Part shown: piece by piece, positions 1-10,439 of the stretch
Layout: every line of letters starts with the position of its first letter
Numbering within the stretch: position 1 is the first letter of the stretch
Assembly: GCA_963931925.1 (NCBI GenBank)
Contig: OZ007574.1
Location: 34,644,461-34,708,460, forward strand
Source of the DNA: Onchidella celtica
Taxonomy: Eukaryota > Mollusca > Gastropoda > Systellommatophora > Onchidiidae
DNA: 64,000 nt
Direction: 5' to 3'
Notes under the pieces: generated by a model
The model's input: only the letters and a program-made list of their open reading frames with translations
Database searches by the model: none
Told to the model about the DNA's origin: nothing
Translations under genes and position numbers: made by a program

Positions 1-2
1 AG

Positions 3-116
3 CAAGCCTGTAATCTTTACATCAAGGCCAATCACCATCAGGAGTCCTTGGCAGAAGATGACAAAGCCCGCTTGGAGTCAGATATTCAACGCTTTATCAT
101 GATTGCCATTAAAGAG
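3..116 (+). CDS. Spata2: SPATA2/Tamozhennic-like protein, first exon visible (partial at window edge)
   Basis: This is the most 5' exon of the gene that is visible; the upstream part and the start codon lie outside the window. Read in the frame beginning at base 3 it encodes 38 residues starting QACNLYIKANHHQES and ending FIMIAIKE. It stops at a GT donor (GAG|GTATAT, 117-118) in phase 0. The peptide fits the start of the SPATA2 N-terminal helical domain, where human SPATA2 has an LFRKYVQFHES-like start. The joined reading with the next exon is continuous and in phase. The assignment comes mainly from the two downstream exons, which are more diagnostic. The true exon start could lie before base 1. 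Confidence 0.7.
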
Positions 117-2789
117 GTATATATCTCGTTTATTTTATCACGTTTGCTTAAATTTATTGCTATTGTTATTTTTCGGGCATCATTTATTGGCTGTATTTCT
201 AAAACTGACCAGTTCATGATAACTGCTTGGTCTGGATATAAGTTGAACATTTAAATGTAAAAATGGATGGATCATAAAGTAGTAGAAATCTCAAATATTC
301 ACTGCCACATGGATGGAGTCATGACTTCATTTGGATAAAAATGAAAAGTATTCATATTATTTTGCAGAATTGTATTATATTAAATATTTAAGCTCATAAA
401 TCAATGATCTCACTAGAAATTGCTGCTTTTGTACCATTTGTCGTTGTCAGGTCCGGTTTTCTTGTTAATGTTCAAAGTCATCAGACCCTCATAATGTTTT
501 AATCATGTTGTTTCCACTCTGACATAACAGTTGGTCTTAAAAGACGTGTTTTGTTTTTTTGCCTTAGTAGGCTTCAGTTTTGTGAGTCTTGCTGTCCTGC
601 AAGAAAATAGGAAGAGTAAATATTTTTGACAAATGACTTACATGTATAGAAGATAATTTATGTCACTTTAAACCACTGAAAAAATCACAAAAAATGGAAA
701 TTTCTTAGATTAACACTTATACACAGAGGTGATATGATTCCAGAGAAATAAACAGCATCTGTGATGATTCATGTTAGGCTAAGACACAAAGTTAAAACTA
801 TAAATTTATTGGTATTGAGTTTTTTTGTTTGTTTTGTTTTCTGTTTTCATTTGTTCCGTTTAAATTGCAACCATTCCCAGTACGATTACTGTTGTTCTTT
901 ATATTTTTGTGTTTATGATATTGCTAATAATAATATAATACATGTAATTGTGCATTTATATTTATCTCCATAAGTGGACCCAAGGATAAAATATTTACTT
1001 CTCTCTCTATCTCTCACTCTCTTATAATGTACTTCTTTTTAACAACTATACGTTCATATTTTACAAAACATAAAAGGGAGACATCATCAGACAGTTGATA
1101 TTTCTGATACAGGACTGATTAACTCTGTTTGAAAGGAAAAAAACAACAACTACAAAAACAAACAAACAAACACAACAGGAATTGAACGGATGGACTGATA
1201 TTCCATTTGGGGTTGATTTTATTATCCATACTAATTTTGTTAGTATCAGTGAAAAGCAGACAACAGTTTTACCTTGCAAAGATAAAACCTTCATATATGA
1301 CATAGAGAGATTTCTGAGTAACAATTTCCTTGTCACTTCAGCTCTGTCAGCAGATACTTTGTTGACTTCAGCGTTGCGTAGCCTTTTGGGAAGGTGCAAC
1401 TGGCTGCAGGCTCAAGGTGGAAATCAGTTACTAACCTTTGAGGCCTTCACTGGAGTCTGCAGACAGTACATAGTTATGCTTATGTGGACACATGATTGCT
1501 AAATTATGGTTTCATACATGCAGATGAAATGTGGACATGTCTAACTGAAATAAAATAATTTCACACCACCTTGAGCATATCTCCTAAACATCCTTCGTTC
1601 TGATGAAATATATTATATTATATTGATGGCATCTTTAACTCTTTGTGTGCCATTAGCCGATGAAATGGTTCTTCTGCTAGCCATATTTGTGCCAATCACA
1701 GATGTATCGGTACACAAGGATACTAGGTTATTTTATTTCGAGAAGAAAGGAAGTCGACTTTCTGTTCATAAATGTTGTAGTTAGTCTTTATTCATCTCTC
1801 CCACTATTTTCTTCCTGTGTCGGCAAACATGGAAATATTCATGGCACACAAAGAGTTAAGTCAGGCAGTGGAATAGACACATATCGTCACAGTTCCCTAA
1901 GACTGTAGTAACTCAAAAATTCGAAAAAAGGCTGTCACCAGCGGATGGTAGTCCAATTAAAAAGCAATAGAGAAAACTACTGAGTTGTGGTCACTGCTGA
2001 TCTATAGCTTTCTATGTAATATTTAGATGCTCCCCTAACAACTGCAACAGCCTTTTTACTACAGTGTTAGGGAATGGTGATTATAAGTGCTGGTGGTGAC
2101 AGCAACAGATTTTGAGATTGAGGAAATGAGATTTTTATAATCTATTAAGCAAAATTTTTCAATTTGTGATTTGGTTAAGAAAATTTCATTGTTAATAATC
2201 TGCTTAATGAAAAGGTATCATCTTATATGAACTTCCTGCCTGGAGTCTAGATGCTCTCACATGGTAACATTGTAGCCCAAGCATGGGAGAGCATGCATTG
2301 TGGTTAGTTGGAGATGCCATTTGAAAGTGACCAGCAGCCATTTCATAACCAGAATACATCTGATGAAATGAATTCATAATTAGAAATGGCAGGCTGGATG
2401 GAATGGATGGTTTTTTGTCACAATTTGAAACAATTAACAATGTAAACAAACAAGTTTTTGCCAGGAAAGGCATAATTTGCAGGATATCAGTGTACACAAA
2501 GCTTCAGGGAGATATATTGTCAATATGGCTGTTGGTAGGGGCCTTAGCCTAATTACAAGGTGAATAGAAGAAAAAAATTAATTGTGTTCACTGTTCAGCC
2601 ATGGTGCATTACATTAAATATCACTGTCCTTTAACAACAGCCTGTCAATAATTTTTTTACAGTGGTGCAGTTGAAAACTGACATTTATAGATGCCGTAAT
2701 CAGTGCTTTCACAGTGAAAATGGCCTCATAAGACAAAGGCCAAGACAGTATTGGTTGTTGATGATCTTTTTTTTTAACCCAAATTACAG
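117..2789 (+). other. Intron 1 of the SPATA2-like gene
   Basis: The interval runs from the GT donor at 117 to the AG acceptor at 2789. It is AT-rich and non-coding, with no conserved peptide in any frame. It carries one intact-looking TTAA-flanked inverted-repeat element (1635-1859). Nothing else stands out. Confidence 0.75.
1635..1859. mobile_element. TTAA-flanked MITE with 15-bp perfect terminal inverted repeats (piggyBac-like)
   Basis: The element lies in intron 1. It is bounded on both sides by TTAA (1635-1638 and 1856-1859). The ends are CTCTTTGTGTGCCAT and its exact complement ATGGCACACAAAGAG. There is no coding capacity. TTAA duplication on both sides is the hallmark of piggyBac-type insertion. 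A reversed, more decayed copy lies at 61122-61351, and the two share internal blocks such as GTCGACTTTCT and the CCATGTTTGCCGA region. Confidence 0.8.
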
Positions 2790-2969
2790 GCAACAGCCCA
2801 GCAGCTCTTCCGAAATGCGTTGATCTTGGCAAGTTTAAAATCAGCATTAAAAATAAAGGCAGAGGAAAACTCAGATGTTATGCCAATTGCAAGAGCATTC
2901 AGTGGCTTGGAAAAATACATTCTACTGCTAGTGGAGCATCCTTGGAAGCCAGAGTTGAAACAAATCAAG
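2790..2969 (+). CDS. Spata2: SPATA2/Tamozhennic-like protein, internal exon (PUB-domain part)
   Basis: A 180-bp, phase 0-0 exon between a polypyrimidine tract plus ACAG acceptor (AG at 2788-2789) and an AAG|GTGGGT donor (2970). It encodes 60 residues. The C-terminal stretch AFSGLEKYILLLVEHPWKPE, followed by LKQIK, lines up closely with the conserved SPATA2 block [20 protein letters not shown]. The hydrophobic helix and the PW-K motif are kept. In vertebrates this region belongs to the PUB domain that binds CYLD and links it to HOIP/LUBAC. Drosophila Tamozhennic has the same architecture. The match in sequence, exon phase and order makes this a real exon, although no full-length alignment could be run. 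Confidence 0.85.
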
Positions 2970-5679
2970 GTGGGTATCTTCTTCATGTCTTGCTAATGAA
3001 GTGACAATCTTTTTGGAGTGACCAGCCTGGGCACATGGGGAAATTTGGTTTAACATTGGTGCTGTGCATGTTTTTGAAAGTTTTGGAGTAAGGGTCAGCT
3101 TTGGCTGGTTAGCCATGTTAAAGGTTTTTTGTTTTGTTTATGAAATGGCCACAGTAGTATTTTTTTAAATACAGAAACAGGTTGAGTATGCTACAGAAAA
3201 GCATGTAAGGGTATTTTGTTTATACAGACCAAGTGGCTGCTTCTGATCTTTTTACTGCTACTTGGAAGTTATGGGGTTTTCAGCACGTTGTTATTTAATA
3301 TTAATATTATAATAAACGGGTCCTTGTGAATTGACTGACGAAACTATCATTATACTTGACCTTTTTTTTTTCAACTTTGATGACTGCAACATGTTTCTGA
3401 TTCTCTTGCCCCACATATACAAGCAAAACAGGTGCAGTTAGATGTTGCAGCAGTGAAGGCAGTTCTATAATGGCCATTTTGGGCAGTGTCAGATTCCAAA
3501 ATTAACCAATATCAGTTAACCTTGTTGACTGGCTGTAAAGTTGAGAAGCCAAAACAAAAAAAAAAAACACAAAAAACCTAGATGTAAGCGGATGATGACA
3601 CTGTATTAGGGGAATAAGTGAGCTCTTGCATTGCCAGTCTGTTAAAAAAAGCAGTCGAAGAGCCTAAATTTCGTCATAGCTATGGTGGAGATATCATGTC
3701 ATATGATGCACTGGAATTTAAGTGGTTGGCTTGCTGCAGGAAAAAGATTTCCAGATTTGCCTTTGCGGCACTATTTTTATTTTTTGCAAAGTGTTAAAAT
3801 TAGGAAATGGAAATTCTGTTAGAGCAAAACTGAGTGGAACTTTGCAGTCGTCATTTACTTCCTTGTTTGCATGTGCCTGGTTTTTGACATTTTGCCATCA
3901 TGTGTTGAAACAAAATGATTTCTTTTGACCTGTTCAGTTGTCGCTATTCTCTTTATGGTTTGTGAAAGCAATAAATGGCTTTCACTACGGTGTTTGTATG
4001 AGAGTACATTGTCGCTGCTCTACGATAATAGCATGTCAGACTTATGCCAAAAGGCAGCTGATGGTTCATGCAGTCCTGAACATGAGGGCTATCAGATAAT
4101 ACTTTAGAAAAGAAATGTGTCAACAGGAAAATGTACTAATCCAGTAGAATCATAAAGGCATAGGTCACCAGATGACAGGAAAAGTAACAGTTTTTTGTTA
4201 ATACCTGAAAAGTAGCATAGAGCAGTGGCGACATGCAAATTCATATCAAATCCCCAGAAACTCAGTTTCATTACTTGAAAAGTTCCAAAGTTTTGTTTGT
4301 CTTTTCTATAATGAAGTATGATGTACATAATGGTGTGTGAGAAAAATGAGGGAATTCTTCATATTCCGATCAGTGTTGGAAGAAAACTACCCAATCATTC
4401 TTTCCATGAATTTGCTAGTGTCCAGGTCACACTGTCTGAAACATTTCAACATCCCTGTTAGGATAATTGGAGAGGATAGTTACCCAGTTCTTAGGCATTT
4501 GTGAATCGCCAGTATTTATCAAGATGCTATTGACGTTGATGACAAGTGTCCATGTGCAAGTTATCAAATACTTAAGACAGGAACCTGTTGACAGAGTACT
4601 TTGTAAAAATTTTATTGATGTTGGTAAATCAGAAATTATTTCAGAGATGTAATAAAAGCAAATATTAGCATAGTAAGCAGTAGGAATATGCTGAACTAGA
4701 GAACATGTTTTGATGTCTCTGTCTGGCAAGCTGCATGTCGAATGTCTTATTCTTGAAGTGAAATTTATGTAAATGATCAGTTTTGAAGAGATCTAAGTCT
4801 TTGTTATGAATACAATCAGTCACAGAAAAATATAACAAATAAATATGTGCATGCAGCAGGTAAGAGATTGAAACATCAAAGTTGCAGTAATTTGTCCTAA
4901 GTCTGATATATTGATATACTTAAGTTAAATACTCGAAATTAGTATGGAGACAATTATTACATTAAAATATTTGAATTAAATTCAAATCAAAAGTATGTAT
5001 AAAAAAAATAATAATAAAAAAAAATAGATGTATTTGAATGACAAAGGTCAGAGAACCATATTTGGGGATTGATAAAACATGATAGTGAACAAGAGTGAAG
5101 CCAGAATGACTGCAAAGATTGTCAGTTTTGATATTATAAGGGATTCATTACTACAAAATTAATGTTGAAGCAGTATGTATTGTCTTAAACATGGGCTCTG
5201 CCCATCATTCTGTTTAGTTCCAGCTTCCAAATACAAAGTAAGTCAGAATAAGTCAGATAGTGAGCGAATTATTAAAATGACAAAATAGAAATGTATTTCT
5301 AAATTTGAAAAAAAAATTATACATAATCACTGCTTTTTCTTTTGTGTGGGATTTGATACTTGAAACAATTACAGACATGTTTTTTTGTTTGTTTTGTTTT
5401 GTTTTGTTATTTCTTGTATTAAAATGAGCATGTCTTTTATTTAAATTTCAAGTGCAAAAATTGCTGGCCTGTGCCTACACCCTGCATTTGTAACTTGAGT
5501 GAAATTTGGGAAGGGAAAAGGATTGGTTTCTGTTTTTGCTATTAAAAAGAGGTTGATTGTAGCACAATGTTTTAAATGCATGTCTTCTAATTGACATGCA
5601 ACAAGAAGGTCCTTGGGGGATCCCAAATGAGTACATAAAGTATTGTAGGATATTTAATAATTTGTTTGCTTCTTCCCAG
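2970..5679 (+). other. Intron 2 of the SPATA2-like gene
   Basis: The interval runs from GTGGGT at 2970 to the CCCAG acceptor at 5679. It is AT-rich with A and T homopolymers. No recognisable transposon, RNA gene or alternative exon was seen. Confidence 0.75.
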
Positions 5680-7425
5680 ATGTATGGTGGATTCTACCGG
5701 ACGAAAATAAAATCTGTTCTACCTGATTGTGAGAGCATCTTTATGAAAGCTGGTTATGTGATATCAGATAATAAATGTGTCTTAAAATACAAAGGTCCGG
5801 TGGAGAAGGAGGCTCTTCTCCATCTGGCCTTTGATTGTAAAGTGGCCTTTGTGGAGTGTAAGACAATAGCAGAAAATTACAAGAAAGTGAAAGGTTTGTC
5901 CATGAGCCTGAGTGATGCTGTGTCAATGACTTTACAGGATGAATCATCCAGAGACAAACGGTATGGTGGTTACAATTCAAAACCTGGCAATGGCTTAATT
6001 ATAAAGTCTGCTAATTCAAATGTTATGCTGCCTCCGGCTGTTCCTAAGCGACAGCCAATAATAAATGGATCGGCCTTGAAGCAGAATTTGAAACCACAGG
6101 CTGTTTATGAGGCATGTCAACCCACAGCACTGCATGAAAACCCGAACTTGGATAATTTAGAGAGACAGTTCAAAGCTATGGGGTATCCTAACAAATCACT
6201 TCAGAGGCATCTAAATAATCCGTATTCACCAACAACTAAATCTCCACTCACACCATCGGGGGCTGTGATGCATGAGGCATTCACATACATAGATGCCCAA
6301 TCTGATGAAATCCTGCCTGAGTTGCCTCATGGAACGAATGAAGACCATATGCGGGAAAGCTTGAAACATGTTGACCAACAAGAAGGTTCAAGACAACAGT
6401 CTTCATCCATTCCTGGGTCAGTCTCAAGAGATCCCATGCAAAAGGCAGATAACTGGAGCTCTAGCTGGTGCAGAAATTGGCACAGCAATGGAAGTGTGCC
6501 CTCTCCCCATCAGCTTGAAATGACTGGTGTGCCAGTGCCAAGAACAAATATTTGCAGGGGCAGACCCAGTTATGCTGGTGACCCATCGATGGATGATGAA
6601 GGAATTGAGCAAGACATGCCATCTAAGGCGTCTTTTCAGTCACCTGGGAGACCTGCATCTATGTCACAGCCTGTTCTTCCAAACAGACATCAACAAAGCT
6701 TTATACCTGCTCCCTCAGACCATGGATACCGTACCCTCCCTCATTCAGAGAATAATTACAATCAGGCCTATTCACAGATGATGTTAAATTCCCAGCCAAT
6801 TTTTCACCCACCTCTCATAAGCACTGACGGCACGTCGTCTTATCCATACAATATGAGGCTCATGTCATCACACAATATTGGCCCTCCTCCACCAATACCA
6901 TCTAGAGCTCTGAAGCCCAGGCTTCAGAGGATGGAAGCTGATGACGTAGATGGCAACGCAATGCGTGCATCACAACAAATAACATCTGCCCAGATGCCAA
7001 GGCCTTGTGTCACTAGGAGTCAGCAACCAATGTATGCAGTACCAGAATATATCAATACTCCCATGGTACAGCCATCTTCTGAACCAGTGTTACGGCGAGA
7101 ACATCCTGTTGTGGGCAAGTCAAAGTCTTTGAAATATGAAGGTGCGGTGGAGTCGCTGCGTCAGCAAGCTGCCACAACACGTACCGCCCGAAGCATGGAT
7201 TTAACCTCGACCACGTGGGAATGTAAAGGATGTACTGCAATAAATACAGCTCTTGATTTGACTTGCGCTGTGTGTTCGCACAGTCGCCATGGGCCTGAGG
7301 TAATGCAACCAGCTTATGGTCAGACCCAAAAGGCGTGCCCTAGCTGCACGTTTAATAATAATTCAACGAAAGAAAATTGTGAAATGTGTGGCTCCAAACT
7401 GGAAGACAGCTTCACGTTTGTATGA
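5680..7425 (+). CDS. Spata2: SPATA2/Tamozhennic-like protein, last exon: end of PUB domain, disordered linker, two RanBP2/NZF zinc fingers
   Basis: The exon opens after a TTGCTTCTTCCCAG acceptor (AG at 5678-5679) and runs 581 codons to TGA, in phase 0 with the previous exon. Residues 1 to about 90 (MYGGFYRTKIKSVLP...) match the SPATA2 block following ...EFRSIK, which completes the PUB-type fold. A long low-complexity Ser/Pro/Gln/Asn linker follows, with a PxxPxR SH3-type motif (PPIPSR, about 6894-6911). At the C terminus are two zinc fingers. Finger 1 (about 7216-7278) has the exact RanBP2 spacing W-x-C-x2-C-x3-N-x6-C-x2-C. Finger 2 (about 7336-7404) has C-x2-C-x10-C-x2-C, a TF dipeptide after the second Cys and CEMC at the end, as in ubiquitin-binding NZF fingers, but lacks the leading Trp. 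The family acts as an adaptor in CYLD/LUBAC ubiquitin signalling (SPATA2) or nuclear import of Rel proteins (Drosophila Tamo). An open frame continues upstream into the intron from 5596, but the splice signals and homology favour 5680 as the exon start. Confidence 0.87.
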   Translation: MYGGFYRTKIKSVLPDCESIFMKAGYVISDNKCVLKYKGPVEKEALLHLAFDCKVAFVECKTIAENYKKVKGLSMSLSDAVSMTLQDESSRDKRYGGYNSKPGNGLIIKSANSNVMLPPAVPKRQPIINGSALKQNLKPQAVYEACQPTALHENPNLDNLERQFKAMGYPNKSLQRHLNNPYSPTTKSPLTPSGAVMHEAFTYIDAQSDEILPELPHGTNEDHMRESLKHVDQQEGSRQQSSSIPGSVSRDPMQKADNWSSSWCRNWHSNGSVPSPHQLEMTGVPVPRTNICRGRPSYAGDPSMDDEGIEQDMPSKASFQSPGRPASMSQPVLPNRHQQSFIPAPSDHGYRTLPHSENNYNQAYSQMMLNSQPIFHPPLISTDGTSSYPYNMRLMSSHNIGPPPPIPSRALKPRLQRMEADDVDGNAMRASQQITSAQMPRPCVTRSQQPMYAVPEYINTPMVQPSSEPVLRREHPVVGKSKSLKYEGAVESLRQQAATTRTARSMDLTSTTWECKGCTAINTALDLTCAVCSHSRHGPEVMQPAYGQTQKACPSCTFNNNSTKENCEMCGSKLEDSFTFV

Positions 7426-9765
7426 TTCTTCACTTTTCAAAATGCTGTTGCTGTGATGAACTTGTGAACAGTTTTTTCTGTGTGCACTGTACATGTGCAG
7501 GAACGCTTGCAAATGTTCCTTTTGGTACATCTTTGTAAAGCTTGAGCTCCTCAGTATGGACATCACAACTTCTTCAATTGTCGAGACATTTTCCTTGGAC
7601 AAAATGCCACCCAGGGCTATGATTGCATCTGTAGTCTTGTCTAGTAGGGTCAGCTGTGCAGAACCAGATAAACATGGGCAAAGAAGAATGTTTCCTTTTC
7701 TTTGCTGTGCATCAGAAACTGGATTAGACTTTGTGCATGGTAAGCAGATAACGTGACTGTCCGTTTCTCTTTTCATCCTTTTGTAGTTGAAAGTGTAAGT
7801 GTTGTCTTTGTGGGCATGAGATGACTGGATGATTGAATAACTCACATGCCATTGAAGCTTGATGAGTAGTTTTATGGCTGTTATAAGAGCTCTCATTGAT
7901 AACTAGACAGAACTTTCTCACAAGCAGTATTCAGTTTTCTCAAATGTATAGCTCATAAACAAATACTTTCTTTGTGTGTTGAATAGGATTGACATATATG
8001 TATGAAAAATGTTAAGCTATGAAGGGTACCATTACTTCATGATTATGGATCCTGCGAGTAGCATGGGAATTGCTGTGAACTGTACTATACACAGGTAACA
8101 CGTCAACAGACTTTTTTTTAAATTTTTTATTTGAAGTACAACTGTACTTGTGTTATACCATAACAGGTGTATTATTCCTTCATAGCTGCACGAGTAAGAA
8201 TTGTCAATAACTTTCTTCAGAGATCCCAAATCAACACCTTCGAGCCATCACAACCTGATATTGATTTCACAACATTGTGGTCACTTGTATGCAAATGGAA
8301 ACTCAAAGGACTGAAATAGTGTAAGACATGAAGATATCAATTATCAGAGCATTGCTGATTGCTGCTGGTCTGTGAGACAAAATAGCCATTTCACGTTAAT
8401 TGAATTCAGTTTAACAGTTAAATATGCAGTTCCTCAAATCGGAAGGCAGTTAAAATCATGTATTGCTTTGCTTCTGTGTTATGTTTTTGGGGACCACCCC
8501 TTACCTTTAATAGTTCTTGATGTGGCATAGAGAGAGATGATACCTACACATGAGCAGCGTTTTGATACATCTAATATGTACGGGTACGTCCATAACAGAC
8601 GATGAAACGATTTTCAGATAGCTACAGTGGCACTGTGCTTGTCTTTTCCTAATGCCATAGAGATCATGTAAACTTTGGAATTTGTAGAGCACCCTAATTA
8701 CTTTACAAAACCAAGAAATTGGTTGCATTGTCACCATCCCATCCATGCCAAAAGGAATGAGATGATTGATTCATTTTTTTTTTTGCCATTTTTTGTTGTC
8801 ATATTATTTCCAATTATTCAAGGGAATTGAATAATATATTAAATCAGCTGTTTGTACACACCAGAGAAGAAAATATTTTTCATTGCGTACATCATGAGAT
8901 AAAGTGATTTTTAAGGCTATAATTAGACTAATAGCATGATTTCTGATCAGTTAAGTGGGATTGATTATAAGAAAGTCAGAATTAAGAATTAATGAGCTTC
9001 ATTTTAGGGAACCTTTGATTTCTGCACCAAAGTCAGCGAGAGTGTGGGGAGAAATTCACATGAAATTTCAGTATTTCACATTTATGAGTAACTCATATTG
9101 CCCGTTGAGTTATGATCACATTATCTTTATAAATGATGAAAGTGTGACTATTCTGTTACGGGAGTAACAAACAGTATAAAATTTGTCAGTGTCTGCTTGT
9201 GTGGTCAAAAGAAACATAAAATTATACATGTACAATAATATTTTCCTTAAAAATTTACTAGCTGTTTACTGTACTTTGCAGTTTGTCCCCAACTTTACAG
9301 AGAGGCTTTCGAGGCAACAGATTTGACTGAAAAAAAAAAAATATATTACATCGGGGATGTACTGAATGGTAGTACAGAAAATATCTAATATCAAATAAAT
9401 TTGGGACTTCATTTTGCCAAAGCTGATTAAATGGTTAAAATGCGGGGATCACACTGGTTTGAGTGCTGAAAAAAAAAAAAAAAGAACTCGTGTGATTTAG
9501 AGCGTTCACCCCGTTGTCGTGTCGGCAACCTGACACACACTGCAGAGATAAATATTTACATATAGATTGTGGTTGTTCTTCCTCGCCGCCCCCCCCCCCG
9601 CCATTTTGATGCATGGCAAGGTGTCGAGTTCCTTGTTTGCGGCAACACCAGGTTGTCCAGAGCAGATGTAGTTAACATATTTTGCCTTCAGGTTTTGTAA
9701 CAAAGGAAGAGTCAGCTATTCACTCCTTAGTCTTTCAAGTCCTTCATCATCTACTCGTCCCCTTA
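7426..9765 (+). other. Probable 3' UTR and flank of the SPATA2-like gene
   Basis: No conserved reading frame follows the TGA at 7425. The first canonical AATAAA that I find on the + strand is at 9394-9399, and overlapping AATAAA words lie at 10434-10443. Either could be the polyadenylation signal, but the transcript end cannot be fixed from sequence alone. A 177-codon antisense frame (7363-7896, minus) resembles nothing known to me. Confidence 0.4.
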
Positions 9766-9987
9766 GAACGACAAGTTTGTAAGTCCCTTCCATCAACGTT
9801 TGAGAAATTGGTGATTGAAGCTTCATAGCTTTTAGAGATTCAACTTTTTGTCCTTTTTTTTTTTTTTTAAGTAAAAGTTACAATTACACACCCAATCCGT
9901 TCGATACTTTGAGACACGATGGAGAAGGCCTGTAGAAGTGTTATGTAACTCACTTCAGCCAGAAAGTGGAGATAGAACCTTGTCATT
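9766..9987 (+). mobile_element. MITE family with AATGACAAGGTTCT-type ends, copy 1
   Basis: The left part shares the block CATCAACGTTTGAGAAATTG and the right part shares the block GATACTTTGAGACACGATGG with copies at 40092 and 59912. The right terminus is AGAACCTTGTCATT; the left is a degenerate complement (GAACGACAAGTTTGT). There is no coding capacity and a poly-T stretch lies in the middle. Confidence 0.6.
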
Positions 9988-10439
9988 TGAGGGGACGCCC
10001 TGACTATGTAAATACGTCAATTTGTGTTTTTCTCGCGCAAGTTTTGTCATTAATTGTCAGGATGTGAGTTGTAAGTTTTTTGTTTTTTTTTAACAATGTC
10101 TGTGTATTTTTCAATGTATTTATATTATACTTATCGTGAGGTGTGTATGTGTGCTTTTTGTAATGCGTCTGAAATTTCTGAATGAGCCATGCAAAGTAGA
10201 ATAGAATGTTTGTCTGTTTGAGGTCATCAGAAATTTTCATAGTTTTCACTCTGATTATGTCATTTGTTTGTCACGTATGTGAGCCCTGAATTGCAAACTA
10301 GTGACGCCTACAACAGTACGCTTGTGTGGAAACGAATGAGCAGTCAAGGACGTTTGGAGAAAGAGGGGGCAGAGCCTTTCCCCCTTTTCCCCCCTTGTTT
10401 TTCGACATGTGTAAGATTCTTCTAGTGATTCTTAATAAA

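Noticed and set aside
5596-5679. Upstream extension of the last exon's open frame (28 codons)
   Set aside because: The polypyrimidine-CCCAG acceptor at 5679 and the family alignment starting at MYGGFYRTK place these codons in the intron.
7363-7896. 177-codon minus frame overlapping the end of the SPATA2-like gene
   Set aside because: Antisense to a well-supported exon and its 3' UTR, with no recognisable domain.
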